A stretch of 64,000 nt of DNA from Oscillospiraceae bacterium (GCA_022793675.1 JAAWDH010000007.1:30231-94230), one strand, 5' to 3'; counted from the first letter of the stretch, positions 25,098 through 34,241 are shown. The notes: generated by a model from the sequence alone, not told the origin. Numbers and translations: made by a program.

Positions 25098-26185
25098 CGT
25101 GGCCGTCTCCCCTTTCTTGAAAAAATAGCTGCTGCCAGCAGCAGCATCGCCAGCACCGGCAACCAGAAAACGCTTTCAGCGACCCCTTTGAGCAAACTAC
25201 CGGGGATGTCCCCGCCCAGCGACAGCGCCATCAGCAAAATCGCTGCTGCTGCCAGGCAGGGCAGCAGAAAACGCCGGCGCTTGGGCTGCCGCCCAAGGCT
25301 GCCCAACAATTCTGCCGCCGCCCAGAGCAAAAATAAGCTGCGGACAAAAATCACCAGCACCCACAGTGCCAAAAACCAGGCGTCCATACGCTGGAAAATA
25401 GAAAGCTGCATCAGCGCTTCCAGCTCAAAAAACGGATAGGCCTTCTGCCCCTGCAGCTCTCCCAGCACGCTGCCGCATAAAAAGGAAGCCAGCACGCCAA
25501 ACACTGCCGAAAGCCCAAACGCCCAAAGCACCGCGCCGCTTTTCCTGCCGCCGGAGCGCGGCCCGGCTGCCAGCAGGACCATCCCTTCCGGCAGCCAGAG
25601 CGCCCGTCTGAAAGCATCGGACAAAATGCTGCCAAAATCACTGGCAGGCGCCAGGTGGAAAAGCCGTATCTCTTCCCGCACCCCGGCGGCAGTAAGCAAA
25701 AATAAGACACCAAACAGCACCAGCACCGGCAGCGCCGCCCGCGCCGCCGCCTCCAACCCCATATGCGCCCCATAAGCCGCCAACAATAGGATCGCTGCGC
25801 CAAAGAAAAAAGCCGACGACCCAGGATAGAGGGTGGACGAAATGAAAACGCCGGCGCCAGCAGCAAGGCTTGCCGCTGAAACCAACAGATAAATCCCGCC
25901 GGTCAGCCGGGCGACGCCGATAACCGCACCCCGCTGTCCCGCCGGATCCCAACCCATGCGGAAGGCTAGGCAAAGGGGCAGGCAGAAAAGCATCCGGAAA
26001 AGCTCGGCAAAAAACACCGTCCAGACACCTGTTTCGCCGCTCCCCGATAGGGAGAGCAGCAGCGGCGGCAGGCGGCAGACGCATAGCAGCACCGCCAGCT
26101 GGCCGCCGCCAATCATCGGCACCGCTGCGGCAGCGCGGGGACGCTGGGAAGTTTGGGAAGAAGCTGCTGAAGACATAGATGACAT
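25094..26185 (-). CDS. gerB: Spore germinant receptor B subunit (permease-like)
   Basis: An integral membrane protein of 363 residues with about ten hydrophobic segments, of the GerAB/endospore germination permease family within the amino acid-polyamine transporter superfamily. It likely contains the germinant binding pocket (established for B. subtilis GerBB/GerAB). The sequence is unusually rich in Ala and Leu and diverged from model GerB proteins. The ATG at 26185 is chosen because GAAAGGAG is upstream and it overlaps the gerA stop as TAATG; the longer open frame upstream lies within gerA. Confidence 0.85.
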   Translation of the reverse strand: MSSMSSAASSQTSQRPRAAAAVPMIGGGQLAVLLCVCRLPPLLLSLSGSGETGVWTVFFAELFRMLFCLPLCLAFRMGWDPAGQRGAVIGVARLTGGIYLLVSAASLAAGAGVFISSTLYPGSSAFFFGAAILLLAAYGAHMGLEAAARAALPVLVLFGVLFLLTAAGVREEIRLFHLAPASDFGSILSDAFRRALWLPEGMVLLAAGPRSGGRKSGAVLWAFGLSAVFGVLASFLCGSVLGELQGQKAYPFFELEALMQLSIFQRMDAWFLALWVLVIFVRSLFLLWAAAELLGSLGRQPKRRRFLLPCLAAAAILLMALSLGGDIPGSLLKGVAESVFWLPVLAMLLLAAAIFSRKGRRPR

Positions 26186-27675
26186 TACGGTTTCTCCTTT
26201 CGCGGGCGGCGCAGGGCCTTGTCTGCGCCTTGGAGCGACTGTACTTTTTCTTGGCGTTTCTGCATCACTGTCCAGCCCGCCCGTACCAGCACATCCCGCA
26301 TTGCGGAAAAAGTAAAGGGCGAGAGCGGGGCGGTAAAGGGCACGCCTAAGTTGTTGACCCGGCAGGCGTTGACCAAAATTGCGCCGCACCCAATGGCAAT
26401 GCCAAAAATCCCAGTAAGGCCGCCAATCAAGATAAAGGTAAAACGCAGCACAGCCATCGGCTCATACAAAGAAGGGACAACAAAGGAACTGATAGCGGTC
26501 AGGGCCACGACCATCACCATCGGCGAGCCAATCAGCCCGGCGGTCACCGCTGCGTCGCCGATAACCAACGCCCCGACAATGCCGACGGCATGGCCCACCG
26601 GGCGCGGCAGCCGAAGCCCTGCTTCGCGCATAATCTCATAGATAAAATGGATCAGCAGCGCCTCCAACATCAGCGGGAAAGGGGTCGTCTCCTCGGCGGC
26701 GGCAATGTTGAAAAGCAGCAGATGGGGCAGACTTTCAGGATGGAAGGTAGCCAGCGCCACATAAGTCCCCGGCAGCAGGATGGTCAGCAAAAAAGAAACG
26801 TATTTCAAAAACCGGATAAAAGTAGCAAAATAGGGCCGGTGGGCATAATCGTCAAAGCTTTGGAAATTCTCAATAAAAAGGCTAGGAGTAATCAGCGCGT
26901 ACGGGGTGCCGTCCAGCATGATAGCTACCCTTCCCTCGGCAATTTTAGCGCAGAGGGTATCGGGGCGTTCGGTGACCCCGACCTCGCTGAACGGAGAAAG
27001 GGTGTCCCCTTCCAGGAAAGGGCGCAGATAGCCGGTATCCAGCACCAGCGGCAGCTTGACCCGGGAAAGCCGCCGCCTAATCTCGGCCAGCAGCTCGGGC
27101 GAGACGGTGTCGGTCATATAGACAAGGCAGCCCTCGGTGCGGCTTTTCTCCCCCACCTGGAAAGACTCGAATTTTAGGCAATCGGATTTCATCCGCCGCC
27201 GCACCATCGTCATATTGATTTTTAACGGCTCGGTAAAGCCTTCCCGGGAACCGCGCTCGTTGACTTCGCTGTCCGGTTCGGACACCGAACGAAAGGAAAA
27301 TCCCTGCGCCCCCAGCGCAATGCCCTCTTTCAGCCCGTCAATCAGGATAACGACAAAGCCGGACATCGCAAAACGGAAAGCCTCATCAAAAGTCTTGACT
27401 GTTTTCTGGTCGGCAGCCATCACGGTCTGGTTGAGGATAAAAGCCCCGATTTCCTCTGGGGAGGCATTCCCACCGAAATCTGCCGCCAACAGCGGCCTTG
27501 CAACCATCTGGGCCAGCAGGCCAAGGTTCACCATCCCCTCCATCATGACCAGGCAGAGCTGCACCCCGCCCACCTCGACATTTTTATGGACAAAATCCGC
27601 TGTGCCGGAAAGCAGGCCTTCCATCACGGACAAATCGCGGCTAAGGCTGCCGGTCAGAGGCTCCTTCTGCGCCAT
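26185..27675 (-). CDS. gerA: Spore germinant receptor A subunit
   Basis: A subunit of the germinant receptor, which in Bacillus forms an ion channel that opens on germinant binding. The N-terminal cytoplasmic domain (to about 290) includes VKLPLVLDTGYLRPFLEGD; it is followed by membrane spans that include FPLMLEALLIHFIYEIMREA and GRPVGHAVG-like motifs (PRPVGHAVGIVGALVIGDAA). The protein has 496 residues, as expected. The ATG at 27675 follows GAGGAGGGG. A forespore-type promoter lies about 85 bp upstream. First gene of the ger operon. Confidence 0.94.
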   Translation of the reverse strand: MAQKEPLTGSLSRDLSVMEGLLSGTADFVHKNVEVGGVQLCLVMMEGMVNLGLLAQMVARPLLAADFGGNASPEEIGAFILNQTVMAADQKTVKTFDEAFRFAMSGFVVILIDGLKEGIALGAQGFSFRSVSEPDSEVNERGSREGFTEPLKINMTMVRRRMKSDCLKFESFQVGEKSRTEGCLVYMTDTVSPELLAEIRRRLSRVKLPLVLDTGYLRPFLEGDTLSPFSEVGVTERPDTLCAKIAEGRVAIMLDGTPYALITPSLFIENFQSFDDYAHRPYFATFIRFLKYVSFLLTILLPGTYVALATFHPESLPHLLLFNIAAAEETTPFPLMLEALLIHFIYEIMREAGLRLPRPVGHAVGIVGALVIGDAAVTAGLIGSPMVMVVALTAISSFVVPSLYEPMAVLRFTFILIGGLTGIFGIAIGCGAILVNACRVNNLGVPFTAPLSPFTFSAMRDVLVRAGWTVMQKRQEKVQSLQGADKALRRPRKEKP

Positions 27676-27704
27676 GACAGTCCCCTCCTCATTTCAGAAT
27701 TGAC

Positions 27705-27734
27705 GCATAAACAGGGCCGGCGCTGCAGATACTG
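27705..27734 (+). promoter_or_regulatory. Possible sigma-F/sigma-G promoter of the DUF421 operon
   Basis: GCATA (27705-27709) and, 15 bp later, GCAGATACTG (27725-27734), which agrees at nine of ten positions with the sigma-F -10 consensus GGNRANAMTR. It points at the DUF421 gene, whose ATG is 78 bp downstream. This is a match by eye to a loose consensus. Confidence 0.4.
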
Positions 27735-27760
27735 GAGAAAGAAACGCCGGCGCGTATCCA

Positions 27761-27790
27761 AAGTATGGCACGCCCCGGCCGAAAATATGC
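27761..27790 (-). promoter_or_regulatory. Possible sigma-G promoter of the ger operon
   Basis: On the minus strand GCATA (27786-27790), an 18-bp spacer and CATACTT (27761-27767) agree with the sigma-G pattern (GHATR, 18 bp, CATNNTA) at all but the last base. Germinant receptor operons are sigma-G dependent in Bacillus, so the match is plausible. Confidence 0.5.
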
Positions 27791-27811
27791 AGAGGAAGGC
27801 GGCGGTTTTGG

Positions 27812-28492
27812 ATGATTGTTTTTTTCCGGGCAATCCTTTTGTATCTGCTGATTATCTTTTCGATGCGGCTGATGGGCAAGCGGCAGCTTGGAGAATTGCA
27901 GCCGTCGGAACTGGTGACGACAATCCTGATTTCCAACATCGCCTCGCTGCCTATTGAGGACACGGCAATCCCGATGGCGGCGGGGGCGGTGCCGATCATT
28001 GTGCTGGCAGGGTTCGAGATGATCCTTTCCAGCGTTACGCTGAAAAATAAGAGCCTGCGGTCACTGCTGTCGGGGCGGCCGGTAGTGCTCATCAAAGATG
28101 GGAAACTTGACCAGCAAGCGATGAAGAAGATGCGCTTTTCAGTGGACGATTTGATGGAGTCGCTGCGGGGCAACGGCGTGTTTGACCTGAAGGACGTCTG
28201 GTACGCAGTTGTGGAAACTACCGGCAAGGTCAATATTATGCAGCGTTTCCCAGCCAAGACGGTCACAGCGGAAATGGCAAGCTTAAAAGGCAGCGACACA
28301 GCGCCGCCGGTGGTCGTCATTTCCGATGGGCAGCTGTTGGAAAAATCAATGGCTGTTTACAGCCTTACGCCGGAATGGGTGGCGGCTACGCTGCGGCGGG
28401 AGGGCTTCGCCCAGCGGGAAGTTTTCCTGATGACAGCCGATGAAAACCGGCAGTATTATATTGTGCCGAAGGAAAAGGGGGACAGCGAATGA
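27812..28492 (+). CDS. DUF421 membrane protein (YetF-like)
   Basis: A 226-residue protein with three N-terminal membrane spans (to about residue 75) and a cytoplasmic DUF421 domain. Typical motifs are MRLMGKRQLGELQPSELV, SNIASLPIEDTAIP and the ending around FPAKTVT and LEKSMAVYSLTPEWV. Family members occur widely in spore formers and some are expressed in the forespore; the activity is unknown. GAGGAAGGCGG lies before the ATG. It overlaps the next gene by 4 bp (ATGA) and diverges from the germinant receptor operon. Confidence 0.88.
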   Translation: MIVFFRAILLYLLIIFSMRLMGKRQLGELQPSELVTTILISNIASLPIEDTAIPMAAGAVPIIVLAGFEMILSSVTLKNKSLRSLLSGRPVVLIKDGKLDQQAMKKMRFSVDDLMESLRGNGVFDLKDVWYAVVETTGKVNIMQRFPAKTVTAEMASLKGSDTAPPVVVISDGQLLEKSMAVYSLTPEWVAATLRREGFAQREVFLMTADENRQYYIVPKEKGDSE

Positions 28493-28863
28493 AGCGGGTG
28501 ACGCTGATTACGGCGATCCTAGCGGTCATTGTCGCACTGGAGAGCTGGGGCATGGCCTGGCTGAAAGGCTACAGCGAGGAACTTTACGGGGCGCTGAACA
28601 CCCTGAGCGCTGAGGCGGAAAATTCGCCGGACAACGCCTTGCGGCAGCTGGAGACCCTGGAAGCGCGCTGGAAGGAAAAACGGCGGGTATTGGGGCTTTA
28701 TGTCCACGAAGCGGCGATGAACGAATTCGAGATGGATCTGGCCGAAGCAAGGGTCCGGCTGGAAAGGGACGATGAGGAAGCAGCCATCCTCTTGCGGGTG
28801 GCCGCCGAAGCCGCAGCGGCTATCTGGGAACGGGAACGCCCGACACTGCCGAATATTCTATAG
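28489..28863 (+). CDS. DUF4363 family protein
   Basis: A 124-residue protein with one N-terminal membrane span or signal anchor (about residues 4-22, VTLITAILAVIVALESWG) and a helical, strongly charged remainder rich in Glu, Arg and Ala. This is the DUF4363 arrangement, and DUF4363 genes are often found directly after DUF421 genes, as here. Probably a membrane-tethered partner of the DUF421 protein outside the cytoplasm (inference). It ends at a bidirectional terminator shared with dnaJ. Confidence 0.82.
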   Translation: MKRVTLITAILAVIVALESWGMAWLKGYSEELYGALNTLSAEAENSPDNALRQLETLEARWKEKRRVLGLYVHEAAMNEFEMDLAEARVRLERDDEEAAILLRVAAEAAAAIWERERPTLPNIL

Positions 28864-28866
28864 CAA

Positions 28867-28892
28867 AAAGCCCGCCAAATCCGGCGGGCTTT
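28867..28892. terminator. Bidirectional terminator between DUF4363 gene and dnaJ
   Basis: A perfect 10-bp stem (AAAGCCCGCC at 28867-28876 with GGCGGGCTTT at 28883-28892). T residues follow on both strands, five on the minus strand (counting those within the stem), so it can end both converging transcripts. Confidence 0.8.
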
Positions 28893-28925
28893 GACATATT
28901 CAAAATATAATGCTGAAAGCGACTG

Positions 28926-30074
28926 CTATTTATTTTCAAACATATCCTTCAGCTTTTCAGCGAAAGATTTGCGCTTGGTACTCTGCTTTTCGCTGAGGGA
29001 ATCCTCAAAAGCTTTGAGCTTCTCCTTCTGCTCACGGGTCAGGTTCTTGGGTACGTCGACGGTGACGCTGACGTACTGGTCGCCGCGGCCGCGGCTGTTT
29101 AAGCGCTGCACGCCCTTGCCGCGGAGACGGAAGGTAGTGCCGGGCTGGGTGCCTTCAGGGAGGGTATACTCAACATTGCCGTCGATGGTCGGCACAGTCA
29201 GCTTGTCGCCAAGCACAGCCTGGCAGTAGCTGACCGGCATTTCGCAATAAATGTCATAACCCTGCCGCCGGAAAATCGGGTCGGGCCGCACCGCGACCGT
29301 GACCAACAGGTCGCCCGCTGGGCCCCCGTTTGCACCGGAATTGCCCTGGCCGCGCAAAGAAAGGGTCTGCCCGTCGTCGATGCCGGCGGGGATCTGTACT
29401 TCCACAGTCTTGGTAGAGCTAATACTGCCGCGGCCGTTGCAGGCGGGGCAGCTTTTTTCAATGACCCGGCCCGCGCCGCCGCAGGCTTCACAGACGCTTT
29501 GGGTGGCAATCATCCCAAAAGGAGTGCGCCGCTGTACCCGCACCTGACCGGTACCGCCGCAGTTTTTACAGGTCTTCATCGCCGTGCCATGTTCCGCGCC
29601 GGTGCCGCCGCAATCCTTACAGCTGTCCGAACGGGTAACACTGATTTTCTTGGCGGTGCCTTTACAGGCTTCAAAGAAGCTCAGCGCAACCTGTACCCGG
29701 ATGTCGCTGCCCCGGCGAGGGGCATTGGGGTTCTGGCTGCGCCGGGAGCCGCCGAAGCCGCCGCCGAACAGGTCGCCGAAAATGTCGCCTATATCCCCCA
29801 TATCAAAGCCGCCAAAGCCCGCCCCGCCTGCGCCGCCGTAGCTGGGATCCACCCCGGCATGGCCGAACTGGTCGTACCGCTCCCGCTTCTGGGGATCGGA
29901 CAGCACCTCATAGGCCTCGTTGACCTCTTTGAATTTTTCCTCTGCCGTGGGGTCGTCGGGGTTCAAGTCCGGATGGTACTTTTTTGTCATCTGACGGTAG
30001 GCCTTTTTCAGGTCATCTTCGCCGCAGCCCTTTTCCACACCCAGGACTTCATAATAATCACGTTTTTCAGCCAA
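28926..30074 (-). CDS. dnaJ: Chaperone DnaJ
   Basis: Co-chaperone that delivers unfolded proteins to DnaK and stimulates its ATPase. The J domain carries HPD at 34-36, followed by a Gly/Phe-rich linker and the zinc centre of four CxxCxGxG repeats (CKDCGGTG, CKNCGGTG, CEACGGAG, CPACNGRG), then the C-terminal substrate domains. The start is taken as the TTG at 30074, seven bases after GGAGGG; another TTG at 30089 precedes that site. The product has 382 residues. Last gene of the hrcA-grpE-dnaK-dnaJ operon. Confidence 0.95.
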   Translation of the reverse strand: MAEKRDYYEVLGVEKGCGEDDLKKAYRQMTKKYHPDLNPDDPTAEEKFKEVNEAYEVLSDPQKRERYDQFGHAGVDPSYGGAGGAGFGGFDMGDIGDIFGDLFGGGFGGSRRSQNPNAPRRGSDIRVQVALSFFEACKGTAKKISVTRSDSCKDCGGTGAEHGTAMKTCKNCGGTGQVRVQRRTPFGMIATQSVCEACGGAGRVIEKSCPACNGRGSISSTKTVEVQIPAGIDDGQTLSLRGQGNSGANGGPAGDLLVTVAVRPDPIFRRQGYDIYCEMPVSYCQAVLGDKLTVPTIDGNVEYTLPEGTQPGTTFRLRGKGVQRLNSRGRGDQYVSVTVDVPKNLTREQKEKLKAFEDSLSEKQSTKRKSFAEKLKDMFENK

Positions 30075-30139
30075 TGGCTTTCCCTCCAAACAAGGCCGGC
30101 TCCCAAAAAGCCGTTTGTGTCAACAACAGCATGAGGACA

Positions 30140-30159
30140 GGCAGGCCAGAGGGCCTGCC
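30140..30159 (-). other. Hairpin in the dnaK-dnaJ spacer
   Basis: GGCAGGCC (30140-30147) and GGCCTGCC (30152-30159) form a GC-rich 8-bp stem with a 4-base loop, with no T run on the minus strand. It may protect the dnaK message end or lower dnaJ expression. Confidence 0.4.
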
Positions 30160-30178
30160 CGCCCCGTTTCAGACCATT

Positions 30179-32035
30179 TTACTGGTCGTTATCCACTTCT
30201 GTGAAATCGGCGTCCACGACGTTGGGGTCGCCGTTAGGGGCTGCGCTGCCCATATCCGGGCCGGCATCCGCCGGGCCTGCGCCGGCCGCCTGGGCTTGGG
30301 CCTGCGCCTGGTAAAGCTTTTCAGACAGGGCATAGAAAGCAGTTTTCAGCTCTTCCTGCTTCTGTTTGATCAGCTCGATGTCGCTGCCCTTCAGGGCTTC
30401 CTTCAGCGCGTCGATTTTAGCCTGTACATCTGCTTTTTCGCCGGCGTCGACCTTGTCGCCCATCTCGCCCAAACTCTTTTCGGTCTGGAAAACCATCTGG
30501 TCGGCGTTGTTGCGCAGCTCGACATTTTCCCTGGCCTTTTTGTCTTCGGCAGCAAAAGTTTCGGCTTCACGGACAGCCTTTTCGATATCCTCCTTGCTCA
30601 TGCTGGTAGAGGAAGTGATGGTGATCTGCTGCTCCTTGCCGGTGCCGAGATCTTTGGCGGATACATGGACAATGCCGTTGGCGTCAATATCGAAGGTGAC
30701 TTCGATCTGGGGCACGCCGCGGGGAGCGGCCGGGATGCCTTCCAACCGGAACATTCCCATCGACTTGTTGTCTTTGGCAAATTCGCGCTCGCCCTGCAGC
30801 ACATGGATTTCGACAGTGGTCTGGCCGTCGGCGGCGGTGGAGAAAATCTGGGATTCCTTGACAGGAATACGGGTGTTGCGTTCAATAATCCTTGTAAAGA
30901 CGCCGCCCAGGGTCTCCAAGCCCAGCGACAGTGGGGTAACGTCGACCAGCACCATGCCTTTGACCTCGCCGCCGAGGACACCGCCCTGGATCGCTGCGCC
31001 GACAGCGACGCATTCGTCGGGGTTCAGGTTCTTAGAGGGTTCTTTGCCGGTGGCTTTGGAAATAGCTTCCTGCACAGCAATAATGCGAGTAGACCCGCCC
31101 ACCAGCAGCACCTTGTTCAGGTCGCTGGCGGAAAGTTTCGCGTCGGAAAGGGCCTGACGCACCGGACCCATCGTCGCTTCTACCAGATCGCTGGTCAAAG
31201 CATCAAACTTGGCGCGGGAAAGGGTCATATCAAGGTTTTTCGGCGTGCCGGTCGCATCGACACAGATAAAGGGCAGCGTAATCTGGGCCGTGGTGACGCC
31301 AGAAAGCTCAATCTTGGCCTTTTCGGCAGCTTCCTTCAGGCGCTGCATCGCCATTTTGTCGCCCCGCAGGTCGACGCCTTCGGCAGCCTTGAACTCATCC
31401 GCCAGCCAATCGATAATCCGCTGGTCAAAATCGTCGCCGCCCAGGTGGTTGTTGCCGGCAGTCGCCTTAACTTCCTGGACGCCGTCGCCCATTTCGATAA
31501 TGGAAACGTCAAAAGTACCGCCGCCCAAGTCATAAACCATGACCAGCTGGTCGCCCTCTTTGTCCATGCCGTAAGCCAATGCAGCAGCCGTCGGTTCGTT
31601 GATAATGCGCTTGACATCCAAACCGGCAATCCGTCCGGCGTCTTTGGTAGCCTGACGCTGGGCATCGGTGAAGTAGGCGGGAACGGTGATGACCGCCTCG
31701 GTGACCGGCTCGCCCAGATAAGCTTCCGCGTCGGTCTTCAGCTTTTGCAGGATCATTGCCGAAACCTCCTGCGGGGTATAGGGTTTGCCGTCGACGCTGA
31801 CACGGTAATCGGAACCCATTTTACGCTTGATGGAGATAATGGTCCGGTCGGGGTTCATGATTGCCTGACGCTTGGCCACAGCACCCACCATCCGCTCGCC
31901 GTCCTTGGAGAAGGAGACAACGGAAGGGGTCGTGCGGGAGCCTTCATGGTTTGCGATGACCACGGGCTCGCCATTTTCCATGACAGAGACGCAGGAGTTG
32001 GTTGTACCCAAGTCAATACCAATGATTTTTCCCAT
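30179..32035 (-). CDS. dnaK: Chaperone DnaK (Hsp70)
   Basis: ATP-driven chaperone that binds exposed hydrophobic peptides. It begins [18 protein letters not shown] (the phosphate-1 loop) and has [13 protein letters not shown] and LLVGGSTRI in the ATPase domain. The substrate-binding domain contains [14 protein letters not shown], and the tail is Gly/Ala/Gln-rich, ending in [13 protein letters not shown]. It has 618 residues, as expected for Firmicutes. The ATG at 32035 follows GGAGGAATTTATT; the frame is open a little upstream without a ribosome site. Confidence 0.97.
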   Translation of the reverse strand: MGKIIGIDLGTTNSCVSVMENGEPVVIANHEGSRTTPSVVSFSKDGERMVGAVAKRQAIMNPDRTIISIKRKMGSDYRVSVDGKPYTPQEVSAMILQKLKTDAEAYLGEPVTEAVITVPAYFTDAQRQATKDAGRIAGLDVKRIINEPTAAALAYGMDKEGDQLVMVYDLGGGTFDVSIIEMGDGVQEVKATAGNNHLGGDDFDQRIIDWLADEFKAAEGVDLRGDKMAMQRLKEAAEKAKIELSGVTTAQITLPFICVDATGTPKNLDMTLSRAKFDALTSDLVEATMGPVRQALSDAKLSASDLNKVLLVGGSTRIIAVQEAISKATGKEPSKNLNPDECVAVGAAIQGGVLGGEVKGMVLVDVTPLSLGLETLGGVFTRIIERNTRIPVKESQIFSTAADGQTTVEIHVLQGEREFAKDNKSMGMFRLEGIPAAPRGVPQIEVTFDIDANGIVHVSAKDLGTGKEQQITITSSTSMSKEDIEKAVREAETFAAEDKKARENVELRNNADQMVFQTEKSLGEMGDKVDAGEKADVQAKIDALKEALKGSDIELIKQKQEELKTAFYALSEKLYQAQAQAQAAGAGPADAGPDMGSAAPNGDPNVVDADFTEVDNDQ

Positions 32036-32111
32036 AATAAATTCCTCCAATTTCATTGCCGCCGGGCGCGGCGTTCATTTTGTACCCTTATTTGCTTTTG
32101 CAGTTAATATA

Positions 32112-32675
32112 TCAGTCGGCGTTGGCCACCGCCACCATAGCATGGCGCACCACCTTGCCGCCCATCCGGTAACCCTTCTGCATCACGGCGGCAACAGTAT
32201 TCGGCCCCAGTTCGGGGTTTTCCACCCGTCCCACCGCATAATGCAGCTCAGGGTCGAAGGCCCTCCCCTCCGCTGGGATTTCTTCCACGCCCATCTTGGC
32301 GAAAGAGGCAGACAGGCTGCTGAAAATCAGCTGTACGCCTTTGAAGAATCCTTCATCGGAGCAGCCGATGGCCAGGGCGCGCTCAAAGTTATCCAGCACC
32401 GGCAGCAGCTCTGCCACGCATTGGATGCGGACATTCAGCCCAATCTCATCCTTCTCCCGCAAAGTCCGGTTGCGGTAATTGTCAAATTCAGCAATTTTGC
32501 GCAGCAGCTGGTCTTCCAGCTCTGCCACCCGCCCGCTCAGGTCAGGCGGGGTTTCTGCCCCCTGAGCGTCGGAAGCGGACTCTTCCTCCTTTGACGCTTC
32601 GGCGGCTTCCGCATCGGGGATATTGGTTTCAGTCATTTCTTCCTCTGCCAGGATCTCTTTCTCTTCATTCTCCAC
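32112..32675 (-). CDS. grpE: Nucleotide exchange factor GrpE
   Basis: Releases ADP from DnaK. An acidic disordered N-terminus (to about residue 45) leads into a long coiled coil (VAELEDQLLRKIAEFDNYRN) and the beta domain that ends with VMQKGYRMGGKVVRHAMVAV. The GTG at 32675 is preferred, as AAAGGAAG precedes it (MENEEKEILAEEE); it gives 187 residues. An ATG at 32702 is in frame but has no good ribosome site. Second gene of the heat-shock operon. Confidence 0.92.
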   Translation of the reverse strand: MENEEKEILAEEEMTETNIPDAEAAEASKEEESASDAQGAETPPDLSGRVAELEDQLLRKIAEFDNYRNRTLREKDEIGLNVRIQCVAELLPVLDNFERALAIGCSDEGFFKGVQLIFSSLSASFAKMGVEEIPAEGRAFDPELHYAVGRVENPELGPNTVAAVMQKGYRMGGKVVRHAMVAVANAD

Positions 32676-32725
32676 GCAGCTCGCTTCCTTTCTGCCGGGC
32701 ATCCGGCGGGGATTCTCTGGGCTAT

Positions 32726-33832
32726 TTATGGCCATCCGGCATCCTGCCCTCTTAAATCTGACGGAGCTAGGCCAGTGGGGCCTCTCCCCACGCGGGAAGG
32801 CTTGCTCCTGTCCTCGTCAAGCCCTTCGGTCATCAGCCGGGTCACCGTATCGGACAGGTATTCTACAAAGGGGATGATACGGCCGTAATCCATCCGCAGC
32901 GGCCCTAGGACCCCAAAGGCCCCAACCGCCCGGCTGCCTTGCCGGCAGGTCGATACAATCAAGCTGGAACCTTCTGCGGCAAGGCTTCCGCCCTCCCGGC
33001 CAAAGATGATTGACAGCCCCTCTTCCTGCCTGCTTAGCAGCGCCCCCAGCTCTTCCTGACGGCCTACCAACTCGGCGTACTGCCGGCTTGGCAGCACCCC
33101 TCGGCGCAGAAGGCTCGTTTCGTTTTTAATCTCCACCCGCTGACGGCGAAGCCCGCAAGTGATGTCGTAGACGCCGTAGAGCAGCGGCGCCAACGCGACG
33201 GTGTAGCTCCCCAGCGCCAACCCCAACTCGACCATCCGCTCATCGGTCAGTTCTTCAATCCGCAGGCCTACCAGATTTTCACGGATAAACCGCAGGAAAA
33301 AGCCGATCTGCTCCCGGTCAAGGTCAAAGTCCAGCCGGCAGACCCTATTTTCCACTGTGCCGCCGGAAGTAATCACCAGTACGGCGTAAAGCCGCCGGCC
33401 AGCGGGGAAAGCATCCACCCGGGTGATAATCGTCCGGCCCATCTCCCCCATCGCACTGACTACCGCGCAGTCGGTAAGCTCAGCCAGCAGATCGGTCGCA
33501 TTGGAGAGCAGCGTCCGGGGGTTTAGGTCCCCTTTAACGATCTGGCTTTCAATAGCCTCACGGTCAAGGTCGGACAACGGCTCCCGCAGCATCAGGTGGG
33601 AGATATAGAAGCGGCATCCAAGGCCGGTGGGAATCCGCCCTGCAGAGGTGTGGGGCTGGACCAGGTAGCCCAGTTTTTCCAGCATGGCCATATCGTTGCG
33701 CACCGTAGCGGAGGAGATAGCCTGGCCAAACTGGTCAGCAACAGCCTTCGAGCCTACCGGCTCGCCGTTTTCGATATAGCGTTCGATTACTGATTTCAGA
33801 ACCTTCAGCCTGCGCAGATCCGGTTCCTTCAC
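32726..33832 (-). CDS. hrcA: Heat-inducible repressor HrcA
   Basis: Represses class I heat-shock genes by binding the CIRCE element, which lies directly upstream. The N-terminal winged helix reads DLRRLKVLKSVIERYIENGE and ISSATVRNDMAMLEKLGYL; the remainder is the HrcA sensor domain. It has 368 residues, about 20 more than common forms; the extra part is a Pro/Gly/Arg-containing tail after VTRLMTEGLDEDR. First gene of the operon, so it represses its own synthesis together with grpE, dnaK and dnaJ. Confidence 0.95.
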   Translation of the reverse strand: MKEPDLRRLKVLKSVIERYIENGEPVGSKAVADQFGQAISSATVRNDMAMLEKLGYLVQPHTSAGRIPTGLGCRFYISHLMLREPLSDLDREAIESQIVKGDLNPRTLLSNATDLLAELTDCAVVSAMGEMGRTIITRVDAFPAGRRLYAVLVITSGGTVENRVCRLDFDLDREQIGFFLRFIRENLVGLRIEELTDERMVELGLALGSYTVALAPLLYGVYDITCGLRRQRVEIKNETSLLRRGVLPSRQYAELVGRQEELGALLSRQEEGLSIIFGREGGSLAAEGSSLIVSTCRQGSRAVGAFGVLGPLRMDYGRIIPFVEYLSDTVTRLMTEGLDEDRSKPSRVGRGPTGLAPSDLRGQDAGWP

Positions 33833-33860
33833 ATCCTCACCTCGCTGTGTCTGTCATGAG

Positions 33861-33887
33861 TTAGCACTCATATCATCTGAGTGCTAA
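33861..33887 (-). promoter_or_regulatory. CIRCE operator
   Basis: TTAGCACTC (33861-33869), nine bases, GAGTGCTAA (33879-33887): a perfect match to the CIRCE consensus, palindromic and placed just downstream of the hrcA -10. Confidence 0.97.
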
Positions 33888-33891
33888 CTAT

Positions 33892-33920
33892 AATTTAACA
33901 CGATTCGCCCCAGATGTCAA
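33892..33920 (-). promoter_or_regulatory. Promoter of the hrcA operon
   Basis: On the minus strand TTGACA (33915-33920), a 17-bp spacer and TAAATT (33892-33897), with CIRCE covering the expected start of transcription. Confidence 0.65.
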
Positions 33921-33955
33921 TGGCCAATCTGTGAATTTTTTGAGATAGCTCTTTT

Positions 33956-33986
33956 AAAACGAAAACGCACGCCCAAAGACGTGCGT
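33956..33986 (-). terminator. Terminator of the long minus-strand gene run
   Basis: ACGCACG (33965-33971) pairs with CGTGCGT (33980-33986); on the minus strand the stem is followed by TTTCGTTTT. It lies about 250 bp after the GNAT gene and just before the hrcA promoter. Confidence 0.65.
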
Positions 33987-34006
33987 CCAGCCTATCGAAA
34001 AGAAGA

Positions 34007-34076
34007 TTTCGCCCTCTGCGGAGGGCGACCAAGGGCTCTGCCCTCAGGCTCCCGCGATTTTTTGAAAAAAATCGAG
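34007..34076. repeat. Triple-hairpin intergenic element
   Basis: Three hairpins in a row: TCGCCCTC/GAGGGCGA (34009-34016 with 34021-34028), AGGGC/GCCCT just after it, and a near-perfect CGATTTTTT/AAAAAATCG at about 34056-34075. The composition and spacing resemble a repeat I know from intergenic regions of Ruminococcaceae genomes. It does not match the other hairpin family in this window. An open frame here (33895-34221, minus) is not a gene. Confidence 0.55.
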
Positions 34077-34241
34077 TAAAACTTTTTTCCTTGGCAATCT
34101 TAGGAAAACATGGGATTTTTCGCCAATCCGGCTTCGTTGCGCTATCTGACCATTTTGAACATCCCTGGGCCATCCCATTCGCAGGGCCTTTCTTAGTTTT
34201 TATTTTTATAAAGCCCTCCATCTGTCAAACACTTCAGCAAA

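Noticed and set aside
29984..32107. A 707-codon open frame on the plus strand opposite dnaK
   Set aside because: Long frames antisense to dnaK are a known by-product of its codon use and have been wrongly annotated as genes before. There is no ribosome site, and the conserved protein is on the minus strand.
33895..34221. A 108-codon minus-strand open frame downstream of the GNAT gene
   Set aside because: It is made entirely of hairpins and a terminator in an intergenic repeat; the translation is not protein-like.
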